46,460 nucleotides of DNA, taken from contig NZ_CALEYG010000005.1 of the NCBI RefSeq assembly GCF_937924975.1, forward strand, positions 1 to 46,460, in the 5' to 3' direction. This document shows, piece after piece, positions 15,652-24,304 of the stretch; positions within the stretch are counted from its first letter, which is position 1, and each line of letters starts with the position of its first letter. The notes below the pieces were generated by a model, which ran no database searches, was not told where the DNA came from, and worked only from the letters and a program-made list of their open reading frames with translations. This DNA comes from an uncultured Stomatobaculum sp. (GTDB lineage: Bacteria > Bacillota > Clostridia > Lachnospirales > Lachnospiraceae). The position numbers and the translations under genes were made by a program.

Positions 15652-16332
15652 ATGGAACAGTACAAGCAGGAATTTATTGAGTTTATGATTTCGTGCGAGG
15701 TCTTAAAGTTCGGAGACTTCGTGACCAAGAGCGGAAGAAAGACCCCGTTTTTCGTGAACACCGGCTTTTACCGCACCGGAACCCAGTTAAAGCAGCTCGG
15801 TGCCTACTATGCGCGCGCCATCCATGCGGCGTTCGGCGAGGAGGCGACCTTGCTTTTCGGACCGGCATACAAAGGCATTCCGCTCTGCGTCGCAGCGTCC
15901 ATCGGCATGAGCGAGCTCTATGAGAAGGAAGTGGGCTATGTCGCAAACCGCAAGGAAGTGAAGGATCACGGCGACAAGGGGATTCTCCTCGGCGCGCCGA
16001 TTCAGGATACGGATAAGATTGTGATTGTCGAGGACGTGACCACGGCAGGCACCTCGATTGAAGAAACCATGCCAATCATCAAGGCGCAGGGTGCCGCAGA
16101 AGTGCTGGGACTTGTGGTCAGCGTGGATCGCTGCGAGAGAGGCAAGGGCAAAAAGAGCGCACTCTCCGAGATCTCGGAGCGCTACGGCATCAAGACGACG
16201 GCGATTGTCACGATGAAGGAGGTCATTGAACACCTCTACCGGCGTGAAGTGAACGGCAAGGTGATGATCGACGATGCGCTGATGGAGAGAATCGATGCCT
16301 ACTACCGTGAATACGGTGCGGAGGAGGACTGA
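15652..16332 (+). CDS. pyrE: orotate phosphoribosyltransferase
   Basis: Joins orotate to PRPP to make OMP. It is 226 residues. The PRPP-binding motif is KIVIVEDVTTAGTSIEET, and the flexible-loop region (VGYVANRKEVKDHGDKG) is intact. The ATG at 15652 is chosen for its AGGGGGAG ribosome-binding site 14 bases after the pyrD stop; an upstream in-frame start at 15544 would run back into pyrD. It is fourth in the operon and is followed after eight bases by a VanZ-like gene. Confidence 0.96.
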   Translation: MEQYKQEFIEFMISCEVLKFGDFVTKSGRKTPFFVNTGFYRTGTQLKQLGAYYARAIHAAFGEEATLLFGPAYKGIPLCVAASIGMSELYEKEVGYVANRKEVKDHGDKGILLGAPIQDTDKIVIVEDVTTAGTSIEETMPIIKAQGAAEVLGLVVSVDRCERGKGKKSALSEISERYGIKTTAIVTMKEVIEHLYRREVNGKVMIDDALMERIDAYYREYGAEED

Positions 16333-16340
16333 GCCTGTCC

Positions 16341-16802
16341 ATGGATAAAATCCGATGGAAACATCGCCTGCTCGGAACCCTGCTTTTTGTCATTTATCTC
16401 GCAGGGCTCAGTTATTTTCTCTTTTTTGCCGAAGCACTCGGCAGGCAGGGGAGGAGCAGTGCGAATCTGCGCTACAACATTGTGCTGTTCCGGGAAATCT
16501 GGCGCTTCTGGCATTACCGCCACATACTCGGCTACCGCGCTTTTATCCTGAATACCTTCGGCAATGTCTTTGCCTTTGTGCCCTTCGGCTTTTTTTTGCC
16601 GATTGTGAGCGGAAAGCGCCACAGCTTTTTCCGCAGCCTGATTGCCGGGGTGTTGTTTTCGGGGCTCATTGAGACAGTGCAGCTTCTGACCCGGCTCGGC
16701 AGTTTTGATGTCGACGATATTTTTTTGAATACGATCGGCGTTGTCGCGGGCTATTTTATTTTCCGGCTGTTTCTGAGGAGGTTAAATCGTGCGTCTGCCT
16801 AA
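16341..16802 (+). CDS. VanZ-like membrane protein
   Basis: A 153-residue membrane protein with about four hydrophobic segments (near 10-30, 70-87, 96-112 and 128-145). The conserved VanZ-type features are YNIVLF near residue 45, NTFGNVFAFVPFGFFLP, ETVQLLTRLGSFDVDDI and LNTIGVVAGY. VanZ family members are linked to glycopeptide tolerance in some bacteria, but most chromosomal copies have no known function. The ATG follows GGAGGAGG at somewhat long spacing (about 12 bases), inside the end of pyrE. Its end overlaps the next gene by 14 bases. Confidence 0.85.
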   Translation: MDKIRWKHRLLGTLLFVIYLAGLSYFLFFAEALGRQGRSSANLRYNIVLFREIWRFWHYRHILGYRAFILNTFGNVFAFVPFGFFLPIVSGKRHSFFRSLIAGVLFSGLIETVQLLTRLGSFDVDDIFLNTIGVVAGYFIFRLFLRRLNRASA

Positions 16803-17268
16803 TCCCTTTCGAAAAAAAGAATATAAATTTCTGACGCCGGTTGCAAAGAGTGACGACTCGATTCTGGAGCGCCCGGAATTTTTGCCGAAAGAAGAGCAGG
16901 TGCGCCGCAGCAAGCAGCGGCGCCCGAAGAAGAAGGGCAAACAGAATCAGCAGCTCTCTTCGCTGATCAACTACCTGAAGAAGCCGCACTCCGAGACCGG
17001 GCTCACGGCACTTTGCGGCGGCGTTGTCGCCGTGCTCTTTACGGTGCTTGCCTTTTTCAGCATGCTACAGGCAGCGGGACAGCCCTCGCTCACGGTTGCG
17101 GCGGCGGTCATGAGTGCCATGCTGGTCTCGCTCTACGGTATTTACCTCGCAGTGACCGCACTCCGCGAGAAAGAAAAAAATCAGCTCTATACTTGGATCG
17201 GGCTCTCGCTCTGCGGCCTGGTGCTGGTGACTTGGTTAATCGCCCAGTTCCTCGGGCTCAGCAGCTGA
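16789..17268 (+). CDS. uncharacterised membrane protein, three predicted TM helices
   Basis: A 159-residue protein. The first about 65 residues are highly charged and rich in Lys and Arg (SKQRRPKKKGKQNQQ). Three hydrophobic helices follow (about 69-92, 101-123, 133-156). It resembles Lachnospiraceae proteins that I would place near DUF6142, but I am not sure of the family. The start is GTG at 16789, with AGGAGG about eight bases upstream, inside the VanZ gene. The stop (TGA) overlaps the ATG of the next gene. The tight coupling suggests that the three genes are made together. Confidence 0.75.
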   Translation: MRLPNPFRKKEYKFLTPVAKSDDSILERPEFLPKEEQVRRSKQRRPKKKGKQNQQLSSLINYLKKPHSETGLTALCGGVVAVLFTVLAFFSMLQAAGQPSLTVAAAVMSAMLVSLYGIYLAVTALREKEKNQLYTWIGLSLCGLVLVTWLIAQFLGLSS

Positions 17269-17966
17269 TGGAGCGGGAAACGCTGCTCGGGGAGCGGCTT
17301 CGGCTCGCAAGAGAGCGCCTTCTGGAGATACCAGCGGAGCGCTTTGCGACCGAACGCTTTCGGGGCTTTTTCGGTCGGGAGGCGCTTGCTCTTCTGGCGG
17401 TCGCAGAGGAGAGCAAAGAAGCGCATTGCGGGGCACTTTGCCTCGCATTACCCGGCAATACGGAAGAGGAGGCCCTGCTCTCGGTGCTGTCGTCCGTCTG
17501 TAGCCGCGCGTTTTCGCCGCAGTGCGACACGGCGCTCAGGGTGCGCTGCCTCGAATTGTTTCTGCAGTGCTACGGGCTGCTTGCCCGGGGCAGTGCGCCG
17601 GATGAGGTACGGACAGCGATCTATTACGATGCATTCGATTACGCGGAAGAAGATGTGCGGCAGCGCTTTTCGGGGCGGGCAGAGGGACCCTTCGGTCTGA
17701 CAGTCACCTTACCCGGGGAGTTGCCCTGGTATGCGGACCGGTATCCGGAGATTGCCGCAGCGCACGCCGAAGATTTATCGCTTTTTCTCGACAAGGCGCT
17801 CCGGGACAGACTGCGCCCGCTCATCCGTGAAACAGCGGACGAAACGATGCGCGAAAAATGCCTTGCGGCAATTTTGCGGTATCAAAGCGAGCGCGGAAAC
17901 AACACGCGATATTCCGCGCGGCAGCAGCGCTGGCTTATCGAGCTCTATGCGCCGGACAGCAAATAA
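17268..17966 (+). CDS. conserved-looking protein of unknown function
   Basis: A 232-residue soluble, acidic protein without signal peptide or membrane helices. It starts at the ATG that overlaps the upstream stop codon (TGATG). Notable stretches are RLARERLLEIPAERF, TAIYYDAFDYAEEDV and a C-terminal helical part (HAEDLSLFLDKALRDRLRPL) ending in YSARQQRWLIELYAP. The layout loosely recalls DUF3877 proteins of Clostridia, but I cannot confirm that. The codon pattern (strong GC at third positions) matches its neighbours, supporting a real gene. It is the last gene before the purE promoter. Confidence 0.7.
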   Translation: MERETLLGERLRLARERLLEIPAERFATERFRGFFGREALALLAVAEESKEAHCGALCLALPGNTEEEALLSVLSSVCSRAFSPQCDTALRVRCLELFLQCYGLLARGSAPDEVRTAIYYDAFDYAEEDVRQRFSGRAEGPFGLTVTLPGELPWYADRYPEIAAAHAEDLSLFLDKALRDRLRPLIRETADETMREKCLAAILRYQSERGNNTRYSARQQRWLIELYAPDSK

Positions 17967-17975
17967 AAATTGGGA

Positions 17976-18004
17976 TTGAGCTCAAAGAAGAGCGCCGATA
18001 TAAT
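17976..18004 (+). promoter_or_regulatory. promoter of the purE operon
   Basis: TTGAGC (17976-17981) and TATAAT (17999-18004) are 17 bases apart. The leader of about 25 bases leaves no room for a purine riboswitch. Confidence 0.75.
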
Positions 18005-18035
18005 ACAAGTGAAACGAATCAATAAGGAGGGTGCA

Positions 18036-18542
18036 ATGGCAAAAGTCGGAATTGTAATGGGCAGTGATTCGGATATGCCCGTGATGGCACAGGCGGCGGC
18101 ATTTTTGGAGAAAATGGGGATTGAATACGAGATGCGCATCATCTCGGCGCACCGCGAGCCGGATGTCTTTTTTGAGTGGGCAAACGGTGCCAGAGAGCGC
18201 GGTCTCTCGGTCATCATCGCGGGAGCGGGCAAGGCAGCGCATCTGCCGGGCATGTGCGCGGCGCTCTTTTCGCTGCCGGTCATCGGCATCCCGATGAAGA
18301 CCTCGGATCTCGGCGGTGTAGATTCGCTCTACTCGATTGTGCAGATGCCGAGCGGCATTCCCTGCGCGACGGTCGCAATCAACGGCGGCAAGAACGCGGG
18401 CATTCTCGCGGCAAAGATTCTCGCGGTCGGCGACAAGGCGCTCGAGGAGAAGCTGCAGGCATTTCAGAAGGAAATGCGCGATGAGGTTGTCGGTAAGGAC
18501 GAGAAACTGCAGCGCGAGGGTTACCAGAGTTTTCTCAAGTGA
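18036..18542 (+). CDS. purE: 5-(carboxyamino)imidazole ribonucleotide mutase
   Basis: Class I PurE, which rearranges N5-CAIR to CAIR in purine synthesis. It is 168 residues. The family pattern is clear: VGIVMGSDSDMPVM (substrate loop), YEMRIISAHREPD (catalytic His), GAGKAAHLPGM and SIVQMPSGIPCATVAI. The ATG at 18036 follows AAGGAGGG; an in-frame start at 17970 lies upstream of the proposed promoter and is rejected. It is followed by purM, purN and purD. Confidence 0.97.
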   Translation: MAKVGIVMGSDSDMPVMAQAAAFLEKMGIEYEMRIISAHREPDVFFEWANGARERGLSVIIAGAGKAAHLPGMCAALFSLPVIGIPMKTSDLGGVDSLYSIVQMPSGIPCATVAINGGKNAGILAAKILAVGDKALEEKLQAFQKEMRDEVVGKDEKLQREGYQSFLK

Positions 18543-18553
18543 GAGGAGCCGCA

Positions 18554-19579
18554 ATGGATTACAGAAATTCCGGAGTTGACATTGAGGCGGGTTATGAGTC
18601 CGTCGAACTGATGAAACAGTATGTAAAGCGCACGCTGCGCCCCGAGGTGCTGGGGGGCATCGGCGGCTTTTCGGGTGCCTTCTCCCTTGCGGGCATCAAG
18701 AACATGGAGGATCCGGTGCTTCTGTCCGGAACCGACGGCGTCGGCACCAAATTAAAAATTGCGTTTTTGCTGGATCGCCACGATACAATCGGCATTGACT
18801 GTGTCGCGATGTGCGTGAACGATGTCGCCTGCGCGGGCGGTGAGCCGCTCTTTTTCCTCGACTACATTGCCTGCGGCAAGAATGTCCCGGAGAAGATTGC
18901 GACGATTGTCTCCGGTGTCGCGGAGGGCTGTGTGCAGGCGGGTTGCGCGTTGGTCGGCGGCGAGACCGCAGAGCACCCCGGACTCATGCCGGAAGACGAG
19001 TACGACCTCGCGGGCTTCTCGGTCGGCGCCTGCGACAGAAAGGATCTCATCACGGGCGAGGATCTGAAGCCGGGCGATGTCCTGATCGGCATTGCGTCGA
19101 GCGGTGTCCACTCGAACGGCTTCTCTCTGGTCCGCAACATTTTTGAGATGAGCAAGGAGAATTTGACGCGCTTCTATCCGGAACTCGGTGCGACGCTCGG
19201 CGAAGTGCTGCTTGCGCCGACCCGCATTTATGTGAAGGCGTTAAAGAGCGCGAAGGAGGCGGGCATCCGCATTCACGCCTGCAGCCACATCACGGGCGGC
19301 GGTTTCTACGAGAACGTGCCGCGCATGCTGAAAGACGGCATTCGCGCGGAAATCCGGAAGGACGCCTATCAGGTTCCGGCTATTTTCCGCCTGATGGCAG
19401 AGAAGGGCGAAGTCAGCGAACACGTCATGTACAACACCTTCAACATGGGTGTCGGCATGGTGGTCGCGGTCGATCCGGCCGATGCCCTGAAGACCCTCGA
19501 AGCCTTCCGGGCAGCAGGCGAAAAGAGCTTTGTGATCGGCGAATGCAAGGCAGGCGAAAAGGGCGTCGACTTATGCTGA
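18554..19579 (+). CDS. purM: phosphoribosylformylglycinamidine cyclo-ligase (AIR synthetase)
   Basis: Closes FGAM to AIR using ATP. It is 341 residues. Signatures are YRNSGVDIEAGY at the N-terminus, LLSGTDGVGTKLKIA, IGIDCVAMCVNDVACAG (metal/ATP site), ALVGGETAEHPG and IASSGVHSNGFSLVR. The ATG at 18554 has GAGAGGAG upstream; a GTG at 18539 is in frame but overlaps the purE stop region and is less likely. Its last seven bases overlap purN. Confidence 0.97.
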   Translation: MDYRNSGVDIEAGYESVELMKQYVKRTLRPEVLGGIGGFSGAFSLAGIKNMEDPVLLSGTDGVGTKLKIAFLLDRHDTIGIDCVAMCVNDVACAGGEPLFFLDYIACGKNVPEKIATIVSGVAEGCVQAGCALVGGETAEHPGLMPEDEYDLAGFSVGACDRKDLITGEDLKPGDVLIGIASSGVHSNGFSLVRNIFEMSKENLTRFYPELGATLGEVLLAPTRIYVKALKSAKEAGIRIHACSHITGGGFYENVPRMLKDGIRAEIRKDAYQVPAIFRLMAEKGEVSEHVMYNTFNMGVGMVVAVDPADALKTLEAFRAAGEKSFVIGECKAGEKGVDLC

Positions 19580-20184
19580 GAGTCGGCGTGCTGGTGAGCG
19601 GCGGCGGGACCAATCTGCAGGCGATTCTCGATGCCGAGAAGAGCGGTGTGATTCGCCATGCGAAGGTGGTCTATGTGCTCTCGAACAATGCCTCCGCTTA
19701 CGCACTGCAGCGCGCAGCGGCAGCGGGGATTGCGAACGAGTGCATTTCCCCGGCGGATTTTCCGGACCGGGAGGCCTTTCACCGCGCCCTGCTTGCGGCG
19801 GTGGAGCGCGAAAAGCTGGATCTCATTGTGCTCGCGGGCTATCTCGTGAAGATTCCGGATGAGATGATACGCCGCTACCGCGGCAGAATTTTAAACATTC
19901 ACCCCTCGCTGATTCCGAGTTTTTGCGGCAAGGGCGCCTACGGTTTAAAGGTGCACGAACAAGCGCTGCAGCGCGGCGTCAAGGTGACAGGCGCGACCGT
20001 GCACCTTGTGGACGAGGGACTCGATGAGGGGCCGATACTTCTTCAGAAAGCCGTCGAGGTGAAGCCGGGCGACACGCCGGAGACTTTACAGCGGCGCGTT
20101 ATGGAAGAAGCAGAGTGGATTTTATTGCCGCGTGCCATTGAAGAGACGGCGCGCGAGGCAAGCGAGAGAGAGGACAGGGCATGA
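19573..20184 (+). CDS. purN: phosphoribosylglycinamide formyltransferase
   Basis: Transfers a formyl group from 10-formyl-THF to GAR. It is 203 residues. VLVSGGGTNLQAI is the phosphate-binding start; ILNIHPSLIPSF carries the catalytic Asn and His; HLVDEGLDEGPIL carries the catalytic Asp. The ATG at 19573 begins the conserved MLRVGVLVSGGG and overlaps the purM stop. An in-frame start 30 bases earlier would extend into purM. The stop overlaps purD (ATGA). Confidence 0.96.
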   Translation: MLRVGVLVSGGGTNLQAILDAEKSGVIRHAKVVYVLSNNASAYALQRAAAAGIANECISPADFPDREAFHRALLAAVEREKLDLIVLAGYLVKIPDEMIRRYRGRILNIHPSLIPSFCGKGAYGLKVHEQALQRGVKVTGATVHLVDEGLDEGPILLQKAVEVKPGDTPETLQRRVMEEAEWILLPRAIEETAREASEREDRA

Positions 20185-21473
20185 GAGTACTGGTAGTCGG
20201 CGGCGGCGGCAGAGAACATGCGATTTGCCGGAAACTGCGGGAGAGCGGACGGCTCTCAAAACTCTACTGCGCGCCGGGCAATGCCGGCATCGCGGAAGTT
20301 GCGGAACCGGTGCCGATCGGCGCGATGGAATTCGAAAAAATCCGGGACTTTGCCCTGCGAGAGAAGATCGATCTTGTTGTAATCGGCATGGACGATCCGC
20401 TGATCGGCGGACTCGCAGATTTTCTGGAAGAAGCGGGACTCAAGGTCTTCGGCCCAAAGAAAAACGCGGCTGTGCTCGAGGGCTCCAAGGCCTTCGCCAA
20501 GGAACTCATGAAAAAGTATGAGATTCCGACGGCTGCTTACGAGAGCTTCACGGACTACGAGGCGGCAAAGCGTTATCTCGAGACCTGCAAGATTCCGGTT
20601 GTCCTGAAGGCGGACGGACCGGCGCTCGGGAAGGGCGTTCTGATCTGTGAGACCCGCGAGGCAGCCGAAGAGGGACTTCGGGAAATGATGCTTGAGCGGA
20701 AGTTCGGTGCCTCCGGCGACAAGGTGGTCATTGAGGAGTTCATGACGGGCAGAGAAGTCTCCGTGCTCTCCTTTGTGGACGGCAAGACCATACGCATTAT
20801 GGCGAGCGCCCAGGACCATAAGAGAGCCAAGGACGGCGATCAGGGTCTCAATACGGGCGGCATGGGAAATTATTCGCCGAGCCCCTATTATACGGATGAG
20901 ATCGCGCGGTTTTGCGAAGAAAAGATTTATCAGCGCACGGTCGATGCGATGGCGGCGGAGGGGAGACCTTTCCAAGGCGTTATCTTCTTCGGACTCATGC
21001 TGACGCCGGACGGCCCCCGCGTGCTCGAGTACAATGTGCGCTTCGGCGATCCGGAGGCACAGGTCGTGCTCCCGCGCATGGAGAACGATCTCCTCGAAGT
21101 CATGCTCGCCTGCGTCGAGGGAAAACTCGATGCGGTACAGCTCAAGTTCTGTGACAGGGCTTGCGTCACAGTCGTGCTTGCGAGCGAGGGCTATCCGGTA
21201 AAGTACGAGAAGGGGCTGCCGATTTCGGGACTTGAGAGCCTGAAGAGCGAGCCGGATGTCTATTGCTATCACGCGGGCACGCGCTTTGACGACGAAGGGC
21301 GCGTTGTCACGAACGGCGGCCGGGTGCTCGATGTCACGGCGCTCGGCAAGACGATACGCGAGGCGCGCGAGAGAGCCTATGCGGCTGCGGAGAAAATTTC
21401 GTTTGCCAACAAGTACATGCGGACGGACATTGCCCTTGCGGGTGTCGCGGCCGAAGAAGCGCAGCAGACGTGA
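20181..21473 (+). CDS. purD: phosphoribosylamine-glycine ligase (GAR synthetase)
   Basis: ATP-grasp enzyme that makes GAR from phosphoribosylamine and glycine. It is 430 residues. MRVLVVGGGGREHAI is the N-terminal signature; VVLKADGPALGKGVLIC and EEFMTGREVSVLSF belong to the ATP-grasp fold; LNTGGMGNYSPSP and EYNVRFGDPEAQVVLPR carry substrate and metal ligands. It is the last gene of purE-purM-purN-purD and is followed by a terminator. The other pur genes are not in the window. Confidence 0.97.
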   Translation: MRVLVVGGGGREHAICRKLRESGRLSKLYCAPGNAGIAEVAEPVPIGAMEFEKIRDFALREKIDLVVIGMDDPLIGGLADFLEEAGLKVFGPKKNAAVLEGSKAFAKELMKKYEIPTAAYESFTDYEAAKRYLETCKIPVVLKADGPALGKGVLICETREAAEEGLREMMLERKFGASGDKVVIEEFMTGREVSVLSFVDGKTIRIMASAQDHKRAKDGDQGLNTGGMGNYSPSPYYTDEIARFCEEKIYQRTVDAMAAEGRPFQGVIFFGLMLTPDGPRVLEYNVRFGDPEAQVVLPRMENDLLEVMLACVEGKLDAVQLKFCDRACVTVVLASEGYPVKYEKGLPISGLESLKSEPDVYCYHAGTRFDDEGRVVTNGGRVLDVTALGKTIREARERAYAAAEKISFANKYMRTDIALAGVAAEEAQQT

Positions 21474-21486
21474 ATGACTGATAAGA

Positions 21487-21525
21487 AAAAGCCAAATCGC
21501 AACAAAACTGCGGTTTGGCTTTTCT
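21487..21525 (+). terminator. terminator after purD
   Basis: AAAAGCCAAATCGCA (21487-21501) pairs with TGCGGTTTGGCTTTT (21509-21523), with one G-T wobble and a seven-base loop. It sits immediately before the fbp ribosome-binding site, so fbp either reads through or uses a promoter not recognised here. Confidence 0.9.
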
Positions 21526-21547
21526 GCTTTTCAAAAAAGGAGGCGGC

Positions 21548-23434
21548 ATGAATCAGGAACAGCGGAAATATTTGAGTTTGCTGGCAGAGAAATTCCCGAC
21601 ACGCCAGGCCGTATGCACGGAGATTATCAACCTCGCGGCGATTATGAATCTCCCGAAGGGCACCGAGCACTTCATGAGCGACATTCACGGTGAGTACGAG
21701 GCCTTTTTGCATATCATGAACAACTGCTCGGGTGTGATTCGCGAAAAAATCGAGATGATTTTTGCGGATGTGCTGAACGACACCGAGAAGCGGGCACTCC
21801 GCACGTTGATTTACTATCCGAAGGAGGCGCTGCAGCGTCTGCACAGCGAGGGCAGAATTTCGCCGAAGTGGTACCGCGAGACGCTCCGGCACATGATCGA
21901 AATTGCGCGCGTGCTCTCCTCAAAGTATACGCGCTCCAAGGTCAGAAAGGCGATGCCGAAGGAATTCGGCTATATCATCGACGAGCTTCTGCACGCTCTG
22001 CCGGATGAGGACGGCAATCAGCTTGCCTACCACGAGCGCATCCTGGATACAATTGTCGGCATTCAGAACGGCGACGAGTTCATCATTGCACTCGCCGCAT
22101 TGATTAAGCGCCTCGCGGTAGACCACCTGCACATTGTCGGCGACCTCTTTGACCGCGGCGCCGACGCCGATAAAATCATTGAGTTGTTGCTCGACTACCC
22201 CTCGCTCGACATCCAGTGGGGCAATCACGATGTGCTCTGGATGGGCGCTGCCGCGGGCAATGAAGCCTGCATCGCGAATGTCGTCCGGAACAATGTGCGC
22301 TACAACAATATCCGCATTTTGGAGAGCGGCTACGGCATTTCTCTTCGCCGCCTGCAACTCTTTGCCGAAAAGACCTATGAGGGCACGCCGGCAAAAGCCA
22401 TGGTCAAAGCCATCAATGTGATTATGTTCAAGGCCGAGGGCGAGCTGATTCTTCGCCACCCCGAGTTTGAGATGCAGGACAGACTCCTGCTCGACAAGGT
22501 GGACGCGGAGAAGGGAACCGTCACGATTGACGGCGTTGAATACGCGATGAACACGATGGAGTTTCCGACCGTCGACTGGAGCGATCCCTACCGGATGACG
22601 CCCGAAGAGCGTGAAGTGATGGACGACTTAAAGCGCTCGTTCTGCCAGAGCCCGCAGCTTAGGCGCCACATCGAATTCCTCTATGCGGTCGGCAGCGTCT
22701 ACCTCAAAATGAACGATAACCTCCTGTTCCACGGCTGCGTGCCGCTGACCGAGGACGGGCAGATGGAGGAGGTCAATTTCTTCGGGCAGTTCCTGCGAGG
22801 CAAGAGTTATTTCGAATTCTGCGAAAAAGCGGCGCGCCTCGCCTATAATACCGGCGAAGCGCGTTATGTGGACTTTATGTTTTATCTCTGGGGCGGCCCG
22901 AAGTCGCCGATGTGCGGCCGCGTCGTGAAGACCTTCGAGCGGAGTTACCTGGACGACAAGGCGAGCTGGAAAGAGCCGCAGGACCCGTACTACCTGTTCC
23001 TCGACTCTGAGGCGACGAGCCGCATGATACTGCGGGAGTTCGGCTTAAAGTCCGACCTCTCGCACATCGTCAACGGTCACACGCCGGTGCACGCCTCGGC
23101 GGGTGAAAATCCGATCAAGGCGGGCGGCAAACTGATTGTGATCGACGGCGGCTTTTCGCGCGCCTACCATAAAACCACAGGCATCGCAGGCTATACGCTG
23201 ATCTATAACTCCCACGGCATGCGCATCAAGAGCCACATGCCCTTTGAGTCGGTGGAGCGCGTGATCAGTGAGAACCTGGACATCGAATCCCGCGCAAACC
23301 AGTTTGAGATCGAGCCCTATCGCGTGATGGTCGGTGACACCGACATCGGCAAGCGGCTCGCCGCGCAGATTGAAGATCTGAACGAGCTTCTCACTGCCTA
23401 CCGGGACGGTTCCATCTTAGAGCGCGTCGAGTGA
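21548..23434 (+). CDS. fbp: fructose-1,6-bisphosphatase, class III
   Basis: Gluconeogenic phosphatase of the Firmicute type, unrelated to class I FBPase. It is 628 residues. It is a calcineurin-like metallophosphatase: FMSDIHGEYEAF, HIVGDLFDRGADADK and IQWGNHDVLWMGA hold the first metal ligands, and IVNGHTPVHASAGENP and IVIDGGFSRAYHKTTGIAGY the C-terminal ones. The ATG at 21548 has AAGGAGG upstream; an in-frame ATG at 21515 lies inside the terminator hairpin. Its stop is four bases from the convergent nudC stop. Confidence 0.95.
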   Translation: MNQEQRKYLSLLAEKFPTRQAVCTEIINLAAIMNLPKGTEHFMSDIHGEYEAFLHIMNNCSGVIREKIEMIFADVLNDTEKRALRTLIYYPKEALQRLHSEGRISPKWYRETLRHMIEIARVLSSKYTRSKVRKAMPKEFGYIIDELLHALPDEDGNQLAYHERILDTIVGIQNGDEFIIALAALIKRLAVDHLHIVGDLFDRGADADKIIELLLDYPSLDIQWGNHDVLWMGAAAGNEACIANVVRNNVRYNNIRILESGYGISLRRLQLFAEKTYEGTPAKAMVKAINVIMFKAEGELILRHPEFEMQDRLLLDKVDAEKGTVTIDGVEYAMNTMEFPTVDWSDPYRMTPEEREVMDDLKRSFCQSPQLRRHIEFLYAVGSVYLKMNDNLLFHGCVPLTEDGQMEEVNFFGQFLRGKSYFEFCEKAARLAYNTGEARYVDFMFYLWGGPKSPMCGRVVKTFERSYLDDKASWKEPQDPYYLFLDSEATSRMILREFGLKSDLSHIVNGHTPVHASAGENPIKAGGKLIVIDGGFSRAYHKTTGIAGYTLIYNSHGMRIKSHMPFESVERVISENLDIESRANQFEIEPYRVMVGDTDIGKRLAAQIEDLNELLTAYRDGSILERVE

Positions 23435-23438
23435 GAAA

Positions 23439-24302
23439 TCAGAGCTCCCCGCGCTTAAAGCGCTGAATCAGCTCGTTGCCGACACTGGCGGTCGTCGGAT
23501 TGTCGGGGATTTCATCCCGCGGCACAAACGAGGCCTCGCAGAGTTCGTTCTCATCGAGGCGGATGCGGTCGGAACCGTCGAGCTCCGCGGTATAGGCGAG
23601 CATCAGCGAGTCGGAGAAGGACCAGGGCTGTACGGCATAGGGACGGATGTTCTTGACCTTGAGCCCGGTCTCTTCCATGACTTCACGTTCCACCGCCTGT
23701 TCCGGGGTCTCACCGACTTCCACAAAGCCTGCAACCAACGCCTTCCGGCGATAGTCGGAGGCGTTTTTTGCATAGCGGGTCAGGAGCAGGCGATCGCCGT
23801 CCCGCACCGCGACAATGATGGCAGGGCTTATTTTCGGGTATTCTATGAGACCGCAGTGCTTGCAGCACATCGCGCGCTCGTGTTCGGAATGTGTCATCGG
23901 CGCGCCGCAGCGCCCGCAGAATTTCCGCTGGTCGTAAAAGCGGTATAGCTGTGTCGCGGTAATCGCGGCAAAGGCGAGATAGCGGGGGCTCAGGTCCCGG
24001 AGCTCCGTCGGGCCGAGAAAGCGATAGCCCTCGCCGAGTTTTCCGGCGGGCAGGGCGCTCGCAGGCAGCAGAAAGAAAAAGTCCTCGTCGATCGCAAAGA
24101 GATAGCGCGCCTTCTGACAGAGGGACGGAAACGGGAGACTCTCTGTCTCGAAATCGGCGAAGCGCGGCAGCGTAAAGCCGTCGTCCGTTGCCCGGAAGAG
24201 CACACCCTCCCGGGCGACCAAAACAAGGAAAGAACGCCGCGCGGGCGTTCTCTCTGTGTGATAGCTTACATCATAGTGATGCGGTGCAATATCCTGAATC
24301 AT
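23439..24302 (-). CDS. nudC: NADH pyrophosphatase (NUDIX)
   Basis: Hydrolyses NADH to NMNH and AMP; NudC of E. coli also removes NAD caps from RNA. It is 287 residues. A zinc ribbon (FCGRCGAPMTHSEHERAMCC then KHCG) is followed by the NUDIX box GFVEVGETPEQAVEREVMEE. The motif RPYAVQPWSFSDSLML (SQPWPFPxS-like) after the box is the NADH-specific signature. The start lies two bases after the pncB stop; the nearest AGGAG is about 13 bases upstream. It is last in gpmA-pncB-nudC. Confidence 0.93.
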   Translation of the reverse strand: MIQDIAPHHYDVSYHTERTPARRSFLVLVAREGVLFRATDDGFTLPRFADFETESLPFPSLCQKARYLFAIDEDFFFLLPASALPAGKLGEGYRFLGPTELRDLSPRYLAFAAITATQLYRFYDQRKFCGRCGAPMTHSEHERAMCCKHCGLIEYPKISPAIIVAVRDGDRLLLTRYAKNASDYRRKALVAGFVEVGETPEQAVEREVMEETGLKVKNIRPYAVQPWSFSDSLMLAYTAELDGSDRIRLDENELCEASFVPRDEIPDNPTTASVGNELIQRFKRGEL

Positions 24303-24304
24303 GC

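Noticed and set aside
18005..18035. purine riboswitch before purE
   Set aside because: The leader is only about 30 bases, with no room for the aptamer.
20256..21272. 338-codon antisense open frame opposite purD
   Set aside because: It is a codon-bias shadow of purD with no start signals or domain pattern.
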